In this document: one piece after another, positions 26,874-34,483 of the stretch
How positions within the stretch are numbered: the first letter of the stretch is position 1
Layout: each line of letters begins with the position of its first letter
Source: JAVJSF01 sp040219555
GTDB lineage: Bacteria > Actinomycetota > Thermoleophilia > Miltoncostaeales > Miltoncostaeaceae
Direction: 5' to 3'
Assembly: GCA_040219555.1 (NCBI GenBank)
Contig: JAVJSF010000009.1
Coordinates: forward strand, 372,001 to 436,000
DNA length: 64,000 nt
The notes under the pieces: model-generated
Seen by the model: the letters and a program-made list of their open reading frames with translations, nothing else
Told to the model about the DNA's origin: nothing
The model's database searches: none
Translations under genes and position numbers: made by a program

Positions 26874-28079
26874 GTGGCGGCCGTGCTGGCCGTCGTCGTG
26901 CTCGCGGGCGGGGTGGTGGGCTACGGCGTGTACCGCGGATGGTTCGACTCCACGTCGGTGGAGGGCAGCACCGAAGGGTTCGAGCCCGATGCGGCCCCCG
27001 AGGAGGTGCGCGAGTCCGGGAGCTGGCCCGAGTACGGGCTGACCCCCGAGCGCACCCGGGCCAACACGGCCCTCACCGGTCTGCGGCCTCCGTTCCGCCG
27101 GGTCTGGGAGTACGAGGCCGGCGCTCTGGTGGAGTTCCCGCCGGTGGTGGCCGACGGCCGCGCCTTCGTGGGCACGAACGGCAAGCTGGCCATCGCCCTC
27201 GATCTCCGCACGGGCCGCGAGTTGTGGCGCCACGAGCTGATGGGGCGCATCGCCAGCTCGCCCGCGGTGGCCGGCGGCCTGGTGGTCTTCACCAGCATCC
27301 GCGGCGAGGTGGTCGCCTACGAGGCCGGGACTGGAGAGCGGGTGTGGGGCCGGCGCGCCGGCGCACCCGTGGAGTCCTCGCCGCTGGTGATCGGTGACTC
27401 GCTCTACATCGGGACGCTCGCGGGCCGGGTGCTGAAGCTGGCGCTCGACACCGGCGGGGTGCGCTGGGAGGCCCGGGCCCGCGGCGACGTGAAGGCCGGC
27501 CTGACCCGCTCTGGGGACAACGTCGTGGTGGGCGACTACGCCGGGTATGTCACCGCGTTCCGGATGGGCGACGGGGCCGTCGCGTGGCAGCGCGAGAGCC
27601 CGGGCACCCGCCTGTCGGGGGCCGGGCGCTTCTACGGAGGGGCGGCCGCCGCCTTCGGGCGGATCTACATCGGCAACATCAACGGGCGGGTCGTCTCGCT
27701 GGACGCCGACACCGGCGAGGTGGCCTGGGTGCGCGTGCTGGGCGACTTCGTGTACTCCAGTCCGGCGGTGGCCGGCCGCCGGGTGTTCGTGGGCAGCTAC
27801 GACCAGCACATGTACGCCCTCGATGCCGTGACCGGTCGCGTGGTGTGGCGCTTCGACGCGGGCGAGCGCATCTCGGGCTCGCCGACGGTGATCGGCGACC
27901 TGGTCCACTTCTCCACCATCGCCCGCACCCCCTCGGAGGGGCGCACCTTCCTGCTGGAGGCCGACACCGGCGAGCCGGTGCTCACCTTCCCGGATGGTCG
28001 TTACACGCCCTCGGTGGCCATCGAAGGGCTGCTGCTGCTGACCGGCGTGAACACCATCTACGCGCTCCGGCCGCGGTGA
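26874..28079 (+). CDS. membrane-anchored PQQ-repeat beta-propeller protein
   Basis: A 401-residue protein. An N-terminal TM anchor (AAVLAVVVLAGGVVGYGVY) is followed by a short acidic linker, the shared PEYGLTPERTR segment and about seven PQQ-like blades, such as GKLAIALDLRTGRELW and GRVVSLDADTGEVAW. It is an outward-facing paralogue of the preceding lipoprotein with a different anchor. GTG 26874 is the first start in frame; AGAGG lies 12 bases upstream. Upstream in-frame codons encode Lys-Arg, so the true N terminus might lie a few codons earlier at a rarer start. Its stop overlaps murJ by four bases. Confidence 0.75.
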   Translation: MAAVLAVVVLAGGVVGYGVYRGWFDSTSVEGSTEGFEPDAAPEEVRESGSWPEYGLTPERTRANTALTGLRPPFRRVWEYEAGALVEFPPVVADGRAFVGTNGKLAIALDLRTGRELWRHELMGRIASSPAVAGGLVVFTSIRGEVVAYEAGTGERVWGRRAGAPVESSPLVIGDSLYIGTLAGRVLKLALDTGGVRWEARARGDVKAGLTRSGDNVVVGDYAGYVTAFRMGDGAVAWQRESPGTRLSGAGRFYGGAAAAFGRIYIGNINGRVVSLDADTGEVAWVRVLGDFVYSSPAVAGRRVFVGSYDQHMYALDAVTGRVVWRFDAGERISGSPTVIGDLVHFSTIARTPSEGRTFLLEADTGEPVLTFPDGRYTPSVAIEGLLLLTGVNTIYALRPR

Positions 28080-29629
28080 CCGCCACCCGCCTCGCGCGGG
28101 CGGCCGCCATCGTCGCCCTCTTCGGGCTGCTCTCACGGCTGCTGGGGTTCGCGCGCGAGATCGTCCTGGCTGCGGCGTACGGTACCTCGGCGGTCACCGA
28201 CGCCCTGGTCAACGGGCTGCTGATCGTGAACTCGGTGGCGGCGATCCTGCTGTACACGCTGGTGACGCTCATCATCCCCGTCTTCCAGCGCGAGCGGGCC
28301 GAGCGCGACGAGGCCAGCGCATGGGCCCTCGTCACCGCTCTGGCCGTCTGGACGGGGATCGGCCTTGTGGCGATGGCGTCCTTCGCGGCCATCTGGCCCG
28401 AGGCCCTGGCCGCGTTGTTCAACCTCGACGCCGAGCGCGAGCAGCGGACCGCCGAGTTGATCCGCATCATGGCGCCGGCCCTGGCCCTGCAGGGCTTCTC
28501 GGCGCTGTTCACGGCGATGCTCCAGATCCACGGCAAGTTCGCGGGCCCGGCGGCGGTGGGCGTGGCCTTCAACCTGGGGATCATCGTCGCCACGCTGGTG
28601 GGCCAGCCGTTCATCGGCATCGAGGCGGCCGCCTGGGGGGTCACGCTTGGCGCCGTCCTGCAGATCCTGCTGCAGCTGCCGCAGTTCTGGCGCCTGCTGC
28701 GCGCGGCCGGCGTGGGGTGGACGCTCCAGCACCCCCAGCTCGGCCGGGTGGGGCTGCTGGCCATCCCGGTGATGACCACCTCGCTGCTGCAGCAGATCAA
28801 CGCCTTCACCGACCGCTTCTTCGCCGCCACCCAGCGCGCCGGCGAGGTCGCCGCGCTGAACTTCGCCCACGCCCTGGGCCAGGCCCCGCGGGTGGCGCTG
28901 CTGCTGCCGCTGATGACCCCGCTGTTCCCGCTGATCGCCCGGCTGATGTCCGAGGGGCGCCGCGAGGACGCCCTGGCCGCCTTCCGGCGCGTGGCCGGCC
29001 TGCTCGCCGTGGTGGCGATCCCCATGACGATCGTGCTGGCGGTCAACGCGCCCGAGGTGGCGCAACTGGCCTTCCAGCGCGGGGCCTGCGATGCGGCCTG
29101 CACCGACCGCATCTGGCCGCCGCTGGTCTTCTACGCCTTCACCCTCTGGCCGTCCTTCCTGAACCTGCTGCTGAACCGCACGCTGTCGGCGGGCAACCAC
29201 CAGCGCAACATCCTGTGGAGCACCGCGGCCACGGTGGCGGTCACGATCGTGCTCGACATCCTCCTGATCGGGCCGCTCGGCATCGCCGGCCTGGCCCTGG
29301 CCAGCGCCATCGCGGTGGCGCTCAACACGGTCCTGCTGCTGTACCTGGCCCGCCACCACTACCCCGGCATCGGCCTGCGCCGCTTCGCCGGCCGCCAGGC
29401 GAGGGTGGCCGTAGCGGGTCTCCTGGCCGCCGGCGCAGCCCTGGGGCTCGCCCGTCTCCTGCCCACCGGCGACCTCTCCTCGGCCGCCGTGGCCCCGCTG
29501 TTCGCGGTCAAGACGCTCGTGGTGCTGACCGTCTTCGCGGCGGCCGCCTGGATCGTGGCGCGACCCGAGGTGCGCGAGGGCCTGCGGGCCTTCGGCTCCC
29601 TCGCGGGTCGGCGACCGAAGGTAGGGTGA
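28076..29629 (+). CDS. murJ: MurJ/MviN family lipid II-type flippase
   Basis: A 517-residue MATE/MOP-superfamily flippase with about fourteen hydrophobic helices. Family-like segments are LLSRLLGFAREIVLAAAYG at the N terminus, LQGFSALFTAMLQ, TSLLQQINAFTDRFFA and LLLNRTLSAGNHQR. MurJ flips lipid II; in this locus the protein could also move the lipid-linked glycan, since no separate Wzx gene is visible. GTG start is coupled to the PQQ gene by a GTGA overlap. The stop coincides with the end of a TAGGGT box for the next gene. Confidence 0.82.
   Translation: MTATRLARAAAIVALFGLLSRLLGFAREIVLAAAYGTSAVTDALVNGLLIVNSVAAILLYTLVTLIIPVFQRERAERDEASAWALVTALAVWTGIGLVAMASFAAIWPEALAALFNLDAEREQRTAELIRIMAPALALQGFSALFTAMLQIHGKFAGPAAVGVAFNLGIIVATLVGQPFIGIEAAAWGVTLGAVLQILLQLPQFWRLLRAAGVGWTLQHPQLGRVGLLAIPVMTTSLLQQINAFTDRFFAATQRAGEVAALNFAHALGQAPRVALLLPLMTPLFPLIARLMSEGRREDALAAFRRVAGLLAVVAIPMTIVLAVNAPEVAQLAFQRGACDAACTDRIWPPLVFYAFTLWPSFLNLLLNRTLSAGNHQRNILWSTAATVAVTIVLDILLIGPLGIAGLALASAIAVALNTVLLLYLARHHYPGIGLRRFAGRQARVAVAGLLAAGAALGLARLLPTGDLSSAAVAPLFAVKTLVVLTVFAAAAWIVARPEVREGLRAFGSLAGRRPKVG
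29622..29627 (+). promoter_or_regulatory. candidate -10 box (TAGGGT) for the UDP-glucuronate decarboxylase gene
   Basis: The hexamer ends seven bases before the ATG at 29635 and overlaps the murJ stop codon. It fits the leaderless spacing seen before other genes here. Confidence 0.4.
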
Positions 29630-29634
29630 CCGGC

Positions 29635-30576
29635 ATGCCTACATCGATCGTGACCGGCGGGGCCGGCTTCCTCGGGTCCCACCTCTGTGAGCGCCTGCTG
29701 GCCGACGGCCATCGCGTCCTGTGCGTGGACAACCTCGAGACCGGGACGCTCGAGAACATCGAGCACCTGCGCGATCCGCGCTTCGTGTTCCTGCAGCACG
29801 ACATCATCGATCACCTGGAGATCTCCGAGCCGGTGGACTACGTGTTCCACCTGGCCTCGCCGGCCAGCCCGATCGACTACCTCCGCCTGCCGCTGCACAC
29901 GCTGAAGGTGGGCTCGTACGGTACCCACAACGCCCTCGGCCTGGCCAAGCGCCACCGGGCGCGGTTCCTGCTGGCCTCCACCAGCGAGGTCTACGGCGAC
30001 CCCAAGGTGCACCCGCAGACCGAGGAGTACTGGGGGCACGTCAACCCGATCGGGCCACGCGGGGTCTACGACGAGGCCAAGCGCTACGCCGAGGCGTTGA
30101 CGATGGCCTACCACCGCCAGCAGGGCGTCGACACCCACATCGTGCGCATCTTCAACACCTACGGGCCGCGGATGCGGCCCCACGACGGGCGCGCGATCCC
30201 CACCTTCATGCGCCAGGCGCTCGCCGACAAGCCGCTGACGGTGTTCGGCGAGGGCGGCCAGACGCGCTCCTTCTGCTATGTCACGGACCTCGTCGAGGGC
30301 TTCCTGCGCCTGATCGACAGCGAGTACCACCTTCCGGTCAACATCGGGAACCCGTCCGAGTTCACCATCCTCGAGTTGGCCGACGTGGTCGTGCGGCTGA
30401 CGGGGAGTCGCTCGCAGCTGGTCTATGAGGCGCTGCCTCAGGACGACCCGCTGGTGCGCCGGCCGGACATCTCGCTGGCCCGCGAGCTGCTGGACTGGGA
30501 GCCGACGGTGGAGCTGGAGGAGGGGCTGGCCCGGACCCTGGAGGCCATGGGTCACCCGGTCGCCGACCGCGCCTGA
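29635..30576 (+). CDS. UDP-glucuronate decarboxylase (UDP-xylose synthase)-like NAD-dependent SDR
   Basis: A 313-residue extended short-chain dehydrogenase. It has the NAD loop GGAGFLGSH (residues 8-16), FHLASPASPIDYL, LLASTSEVYGDP, HPQTEEYWGHVNPIGPRG and the catalytic Tyr/Lys in YDEAK. Then come RIFNTYGPRM and RSFCYVTDLVEG. The ASPASP and PIGPR segments are characteristic of UDP-glucuronate decarboxylases, which make UDP-xylose. The usual CYDEGKR is VYDEAKR here, a mild departure. It probably supplies a donor sugar to the locus glycosyltransferases. Confidence 0.82.
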   Translation: MPTSIVTGGAGFLGSHLCERLLADGHRVLCVDNLETGTLENIEHLRDPRFVFLQHDIIDHLEISEPVDYVFHLASPASPIDYLRLPLHTLKVGSYGTHNALGLAKRHRARFLLASTSEVYGDPKVHPQTEEYWGHVNPIGPRGVYDEAKRYAEALTMAYHRQQGVDTHIVRIFNTYGPRMRPHDGRAIPTFMRQALADKPLTVFGEGGQTRSFCYVTDLVEGFLRLIDSEYHLPVNIGNPSEFTILELADVVVRLTGSRSQLVYEALPQDDPLVRRPDISLARELLDWEPTVELEEGLARTLEAMGHPVADRA

Positions 30577-30580
30577 GAGG

Positions 30581-31507
30581 GTGAGCGGGGAGGCCGTCCG
30601 CGCACGGGGCCTGCGCAAGCACTACGGGGCGATGGCCGCGGTCGACGGGATCGACCTCGATGTCGCCCCGGGCGAGTGCTTCGGCTTCCTCGGCCCCAAC
30701 GGGGCCGGGAAGACCACCACCATGCGGATGCTCTCGTGCCTCGCCCGCCGGGACGAGGGCGAGCTGGCGGTCCTGGGGCTCGATCCGGACCGCTCGCCGC
30801 GGGAGCTGAAGCGGATGCTGGGCGTGGTGGCCCAGGACACGACGCTCGACGTCGAGCTGGGGGTGCGCCAGAACCTGCTGGTGTGGGCCCGCTACTTCGA
30901 CATCCCGCGCGCGGAGGCCGCGGCGCGGGCCGACGAGTTGCTGGCCCTGATGGCCCTCACCGAACGCGCGGGTTCGCCGGTCGCGAGCCTCTCGGGAGGG
31001 ATGCAGCGCCGCCTGCAGATCGCCCGCGCCCTGATCAACCGGCCGCGGATGGTGCTGCTCGACGAGCCCACCACGGGCCTGGACCCCCAGGCGCGGCACG
31101 CAGTCTGGGACCGCCTGCGCGCCCTGCGGGCCGAGGGGGCGACGCTGGTGATCACCACGCACTACATGGACGAGGCCGCGCGCCTGTGCGACCGACTGGT
31201 GGTCATCGACGGCGGGCGGATCGTGCGCGCGGGCACGCCGGCGGGCCTCGTGGCCGCGGAGGTCGGCCGCGAGGTGGTGGAACTACGGGTGGCGCCGGCC
31301 GACATGGCGGCCATGGTGGCCGCCACGGAGGCCACCCTCCGGGCCCATCAGAGCCACGACGACCTCCTGCTGCTGTTCACCGACGACGCGGAGGCGACCT
31401 GGGACGCGGTGAGGGGGGCCGGCGTGGCCCACCGCCGCGAGGCGGTGCGGGCCGCGGGGCTGGAGGACGTGTTCCTGGCCCTCACCGGACGGGTGCTGCG
31501 CGACTGA
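30581..31507 (+). CDS. ABC transporter ATP-binding protein (DrrA/NodI-like)
   Basis: A 308-residue ABC ATPase. Walker A is GPNGAGKTTT, the signature is LSGGMQRR, Walker B is VLLDEPTTGLDP, and the switch His is in TTHYMDEA. A C-terminal extension of about 80 residues is of the DrrA/CcmA type. Such proteins pair with an ABC-2 permease for export of lipids, drugs or glycans. No permease gene lies next to it: the next gene is tatC on the other strand. The GTG start is four bases after the preceding stop. Confidence 0.85.
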   Translation: MSGEAVRARGLRKHYGAMAAVDGIDLDVAPGECFGFLGPNGAGKTTTMRMLSCLARRDEGELAVLGLDPDRSPRELKRMLGVVAQDTTLDVELGVRQNLLVWARYFDIPRAEAAARADELLALMALTERAGSPVASLSGGMQRRLQIARALINRPRMVLLDEPTTGLDPQARHAVWDRLRALRAEGATLVITTHYMDEAARLCDRLVVIDGGRIVRAGTPAGLVAAEVGREVVELRVAPADMAAMVAATEATLRAHQSHDDLLLLFTDDAEATWDAVRGAGVAHRREAVRAAGLEDVFLALTGRVLRD

Positions 31508-31526
31508 GCGCCGGCGGCGGCTCCGC

Positions 31527-32339
31527 TCAGTCCGGCCCACCGGTGTTGGTCCAGGGATCGGGCTCGTCGTCGTTCTCGTCGTCGTCGCTGCGCCACAGGA
31601 GCGGCTTGCCGAAGCGTCGCGCCAGCACCACGCCGAGCGAGTAGAGAGCGATCTGGGGGAGCATCAGCAGGAACATGCTGAAGGGGTCCCCGCCGGGGAG
31701 GATGGCCGCGAAGGCCGCGATCCCCACCAGCGCCACCCGCCACTGCGCGATGTACTGGTCCGCCGTCACGATGCCCATCCGGGCGAAGGCCACCATCGCG
31801 GCGGGGACCTCGAACATCAGGCCCGAGCCCAGCATCAGCGCGGTGGCGAAGCCGTAGTACTTGGCCGCCTGGACCTCCGCCTGGAACTGGTCCTGCCCGA
31901 AGCCGAGGAGGAAGTCGAGGGCGACCGGCAACACCACGTAGTAGCCGAAGGCCACGCCGGCCAGGAACAGGGCCGAGATCCCGGCCACGATCACCAGCAT
32001 CACCCGGCGCGACTGGTCGCGGAAGGCAGGGATCACGAAGGCGTACACCTGGTAGAGCCACACCGGGATCGCCAGCAGCAGGGCCGCCCAGAAGCAGACC
32101 TTCAGGGTGGTGAAGAACGGCTCGGTGGGCGAGAGGGTGATGAGCCCGGTGGCCTGGTAGCGCGCGGGCAGGGGCTCCTGCAGCAGGTCCAGCAGGTCGT
32201 TGCGCACGAGGTAGAGCCCGAGGAACGCGATCACCAGCGACGCCATGGCGATGATGATCCGGGTGCGCAACTCGTGGAGGTGGTCCACCACGCTCAGCTG
32301 CTCGTCGCGGGTGGCGCGACGGACGAGACGGCGCTTCAT
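31527..32339 (-). CDS. tatC: Sec-independent protein translocase subunit TatC
   Basis: A 270-residue six-helix membrane protein, the receptor for twin-arginine signal peptides. Conserved features are the N-terminal LSVVDHLHELRTRI with the essential Glu, SPTEPFFTTLKV in the first outer loop, and FEVPAAMVAFARMG. The acidic C-terminal tail (DDDENDDEPDP) is cytoplasmic. It lies 16 bases downstream of tatA in the same direction and converges on the ABC ATPase gene, with 19 bases between stops. Confidence 0.93.
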   Translation of the reverse strand: MKRRLVRRATRDEQLSVVDHLHELRTRIIIAMASLVIAFLGLYLVRNDLLDLLQEPLPARYQATGLITLSPTEPFFTTLKVCFWAALLLAIPVWLYQVYAFVIPAFRDQSRRVMLVIVAGISALFLAGVAFGYYVVLPVALDFLLGFGQDQFQAEVQAAKYYGFATALMLGSGLMFEVPAAMVAFARMGIVTADQYIAQWRVALVGIAAFAAILPGGDPFSMFLLMLPQIALYSLGVVLARRFGKPLLWRSDDDENDDEPDPWTNTGGPD

Positions 32340-32355
32340 GGGTGCGGGTACTGCG

Positions 32356-32724
32356 TCAGGCCTCGTCCGACGGCCGCGCGGGCGGCGGCATCTCGCCGCT
32401 CACCACGATGCCGTCGATCGCCGCGTCGTCGTCCTCGGTGCGCTCACCGTGACCGTCGTCGCCCGCCTCGCCCGCCCGGGCCGTCCCGGCCTGCTCGTCC
32501 CCGTGGTCCTGAACGACGGCCGTGGTGGGATGCGAGCCCTCGGACACGCGCGAGGCGCGGTCCGGCGGGGCGGGGGCATCGTCCGGGCTCAGGCTGATGG
32601 CCCCGCGGAACTCGCGCACGCCGCGCCCCACGGAGCGGGCCAGCTCGGGGAGCTTCTTCGGCCCGAACACCAGGAGGGCGATCACCAGGACGATGATGAT
32701 CTGGATGGGCGAGATGTCGAACAC
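32356..32724 (-). CDS. tatA: TatA/B-type twin-arginine translocase subunit
   Basis: A 122-residue protein. It has one N-terminal TM helix (ISPIQIIIVLVIALLVFGPK), the hinge FGPKKLPELARSVG, an amphipathic helix and a long acidic, Pro-rich tail. The tail is longer than in classical TatA, so a TatB role is possible. Start GTG at 32724 is chosen over the longer frame to 32772 because AAGGGG lies about six bases upstream and the helix begins right after it. Operon with tatC. Confidence 0.88.
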   Translation of the reverse strand: MFDISPIQIIIVLVIALLVFGPKKLPELARSVGRGVREFRGAISLSPDDAPAPPDRASRVSEGSHPTTAVVQDHGDEQAGTARAGEAGDDGHGERTEDDDAAIDGIVVSGEMPPPARPSDEA

Positions 32725-32791
32725 GGATGCCCCTTGGTCGCCGCCGGCGCGGCCCGGCGCGCGCCCGCGCACCGTCGGCCCGAGGCCATGT

Positions 32792-32797
32792 TAGCGT
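32792..32797 (+). promoter_or_regulatory. candidate -10 box (TAGCGT) for the chorismate-mutase-like gene
   Basis: The hexamer ends seven bases before GTG 32805. It partly overlaps a reverse-strand TAACAT (32788-32793) that could serve tatA. Confidence 0.4.
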
Positions 32798-32804
32798 CAG
32801 CGGT

Positions 32805-33104
32805 GTGGCCGAGTCCTCCATGGACGCCGTCGTGCGACAGATGCGCGATGCGCTCCTCGACACCGATCTCAAGATCCTCGCCGCCGTCAACCAGCGGCTG
32901 ACGCTGGCTGCGCGGCTGGAGTCGTACGCCGCGCAGAGCGGCCGCGAGGGGATCACCCCGGCCCGCGAGGAGTGGATGCGCCGCTACGTGGCCGGCGCGA
33001 ATCGTGGCCCGCTCACCGCAGAGGGACTGGATTCACTGTTCGGGACCCTGGCCGACATCACGCGGAGCGAGGTGGACCAGGGGCCCGCGGCTACTGGTCC
33101 CTGA
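32805..33104 (+). CDS. chorismate mutase-like (AroQ-type) helical protein
   Basis: A 99-residue all-helical protein resembling AroQ-type chorismate mutase domains. A first long helix has the pattern MRDALLDTDLKILAAVNQRL, and a later helix pair runs through REEWMRRYVAGANRG. The Arg in helix 1 and the N-Q-R position are compatible with the fold, but the usual Lys after the first helix is not obvious, so catalytic competence is uncertain. It stands alone, between tatA and a convergent DUF151 gene whose stop overlaps its end by 14 bases. ATG 32820 is an alternative start. Confidence 0.6.
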   Translation: MAESSMDAVVRQMRDALLDTDLKILAAVNQRLTLAARLESYAAQSGREGITPAREEWMRRYVAGANRGPLTAEGLDSLFGTLADITRSEVDQGPAATGP

Positions 33105-33579
33105 GGAAGTCCTCGGGCGACACCTCGTCCAGGAACTCCTTGAAGCGCTCCACCACCTCGTCGGTCTCCTCGGGCTCATCGTCGAACTCGATTCCGCTCT
33201 CGGCGATGACGCTGTCGGCGGCGAAGATCGGCGCCTCGCTGCGCACGGCCAGGGCGATGGCGTCGCTGGGGCGGCTGTCGATCTCCACCTCGGATCCGGG
33301 CGTGGTGAGGGTGATGAGCGCGAAGAAGGTGTTGTCGCGCAGATCGGTCACCGTGATGCGGCTGATGCGGGCCTCCAGCTCGCTGAGCGTGCGCGCGAAC
33401 AGGTCGTGGGTCATCGGGCGGGGGGTCTCCGACCCCTGCAGGCGCATCAGGATGGCCGCGGCCTCGGCGTGTCCGATCCAGATCGGCAGGAAGGTGTTGC
33501 CGTTCACGGTCTTCAGCAGGACGATCGGCTGCTTGCCGATCATGTCGAAACTGACCCCGTAGATGACCATCTCCTGCAT
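33091..33579 (-). CDS. DUF151 / bifunctional nuclease family protein
   Basis: A 162-residue protein of the DUF151 (BFN) family. It begins MQEMVIYGVSFDMIGKQPIVLL, has LPIWIGHAEAAAILM, and carries the highly conserved IDSRPSDAIALAVR segment near residue 110. A long acidic C-terminal helix follows, ending EFLDEVSPEDFLRDQ. Homologues have been reported as nucleases, but the role in bacteria is poorly defined. ATG at 33579 follows GCGAGG and is preferred to the longer frame. Confidence 0.85.
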   Translation of the reverse strand: MQEMVIYGVSFDMIGKQPIVLLKTVNGNTFLPIWIGHAEAAAILMRLQGSETPRPMTHDLFARTLSELEARISRITVTDLRDNTFFALITLTTPGSEVEIDSRPSDAIALAVRSEAPIFAADSVIAESGIEFDDEPEETDEVVERFKEFLDEVSPEDFLRDQ

Positions 33580-33619
33580 GGCGCCTCGCTTCCGCTCGTT
33601 CGCCTGAGGCCTTCGCACT

Positions 33620-33625
33620 AGTATA
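33620..33625 (-). promoter_or_regulatory. candidate -10 box (TATACT) for the DUF151 gene
   Basis: TATACT on the reverse strand is one base from the consensus and stands out in this GC-rich sequence. It would give a leader of about 35 bases containing the ribosome site of the DUF151 gene. No clear -35. Confidence 0.4.
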
Positions 33626-33679
33626 GGTCCGCGTCTGTGGGCGGCCCTGCCGCGGGTGGAGATCACCCGGCGGGGGTGG

Positions 33680-33685
33680 TACCCT
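33680..33685 (+). promoter_or_regulatory. candidate extended -10 (TGGTACCCT) for tRNA-Ile
   Basis: TACCCT preceded by TGG lies 19 bases before the tRNA 5' end. The same ten-base TGGTACCCTC recurs before the HAD phosphatase gene near 63.4 kb. Confidence 0.35.
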
Positions 33686-33704
33686 CCCGCGGCCGCGATG
33701 GCGA

Positions 33705-33778
33705 GGGCGATTAGCTCAGTCGGTTAGAGCGCATCTCTGATAAGGATGAGGTCCCAGGTTCGAATCCTGGATCGCCCA
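33705..33778 (+). tRNA. tRNA-Ile (anticodon GAT)
   Basis: A full cloverleaf can be folded. The acceptor stem pairs GGGCGAT (33705-33711) with ATCGCCC (33771-33777), with discriminator A33778. The D arm has TAGCTCAGTCGGTTAGAG, the anticodon loop CTGATAA has GAT at 33739-33741, and the T arm has GGTTCGAATCC. The 3' CCA is not encoded. It lies outside any rRNA operon. Confidence 0.96.
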
Positions 33779-33818
33779 TCACCCGGCACCGGACGTGTCA
33801 GGAACAACGGCCTTGACG

Positions 33819-34475
33819 ATGAGCCACGGTAGCGCCGGCGAGGGGCGACGCCGGATCAGCTGTCTCCTGGTGGACGATCATGCCATCGTCCGCGAGGGTC
33901 TGCGGAGAGTGCTCTCGCAGGTGGAGGACATGGTGGTGGTGGGAGAGGCGTCCACCGGCGAGATCGCCGTCGACATGGTCGGACGGCGCAGGCCCGACGT
34001 GGTCCTGATGGACGCGCGCATGCCCGGGATCGGCGGCATCGTCGCTGCCCAGCGGATCGTGGCGGCCCACCCGGAGGTGCGGGTGATGATGTTCACCGCG
34101 CACGCCGAGCAGGACCTGCTGTGGGAGGCCCTCGACGCCGGCGCCCAAGGCTTCGTGCTCAAGGACTCCGAGAGCTCGCAACTGGCGGGCGCCATCCGCC
34201 AGGTCGTCGCCGGGGACCCGTATGTGGACCCGCGCCTGGCGCCGGACTTCCTGCGCCAGGTCCAGCGGCCGCGCCAGGGCGGTGTGCTGAGCGCCCGCGA
34301 GCGGGAGATCCTCCAGATGCTCGCCGACGGGTACTCCAACCGCGAGGTCTCCGAGCGGCTGGTGGTGAGCGTCGAGACCGTCAAGACCCACGTCAAGCAC
34401 ATCCTCGCCAAGCTCGAGGCGGAGCACCGCACCCAGGCGGTCGCCATCGGCATCCGCCAGTCGCTGATCCGCTAG
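33819..34475 (+). CDS. NarL/FixJ-type response regulator
   Basis: A 218-residue response regulator. The receiver domain has the acidic pair Asp19-Asp20 (CLLVDDHAIVREGL), phosphoacceptor Asp65 in VLMDARMPG, and Thr/Lys in MMFTAH and FVLKDSES. The C-terminal LuxR-type HTH runs SAREREILQMLADGYSNREV to TVKTHVKHIL. It is partnered with the histidine kinase directly downstream. ATG 33819 is chosen; TTG 33813, eight bases after AGGAA, is a reasonable alternative and would add two residues. Confidence 0.88.
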   Translation: MSHGSAGEGRRRISCLLVDDHAIVREGLRRVLSQVEDMVVVGEASTGEIAVDMVGRRRPDVVLMDARMPGIGGIVAAQRIVAAHPEVRVMMFTAHAEQDLLWEALDAGAQGFVLKDSESSQLAGAIRQVVAGDPYVDPRLAPDFLRQVQRPRQGGVLSAREREILQMLADGYSNREVSERLVVSVETVKTHVKHILAKLEAEHRTQAVAIGIRQSLIR

Positions 34476-34483
34476 GTCACGGG

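Noticed and set aside
31508..31526. A terminator between the ABC ATPase gene and tatC
   Set aside because: The 19-base gap contains a GC-rich stretch but no clear inverted repeat.
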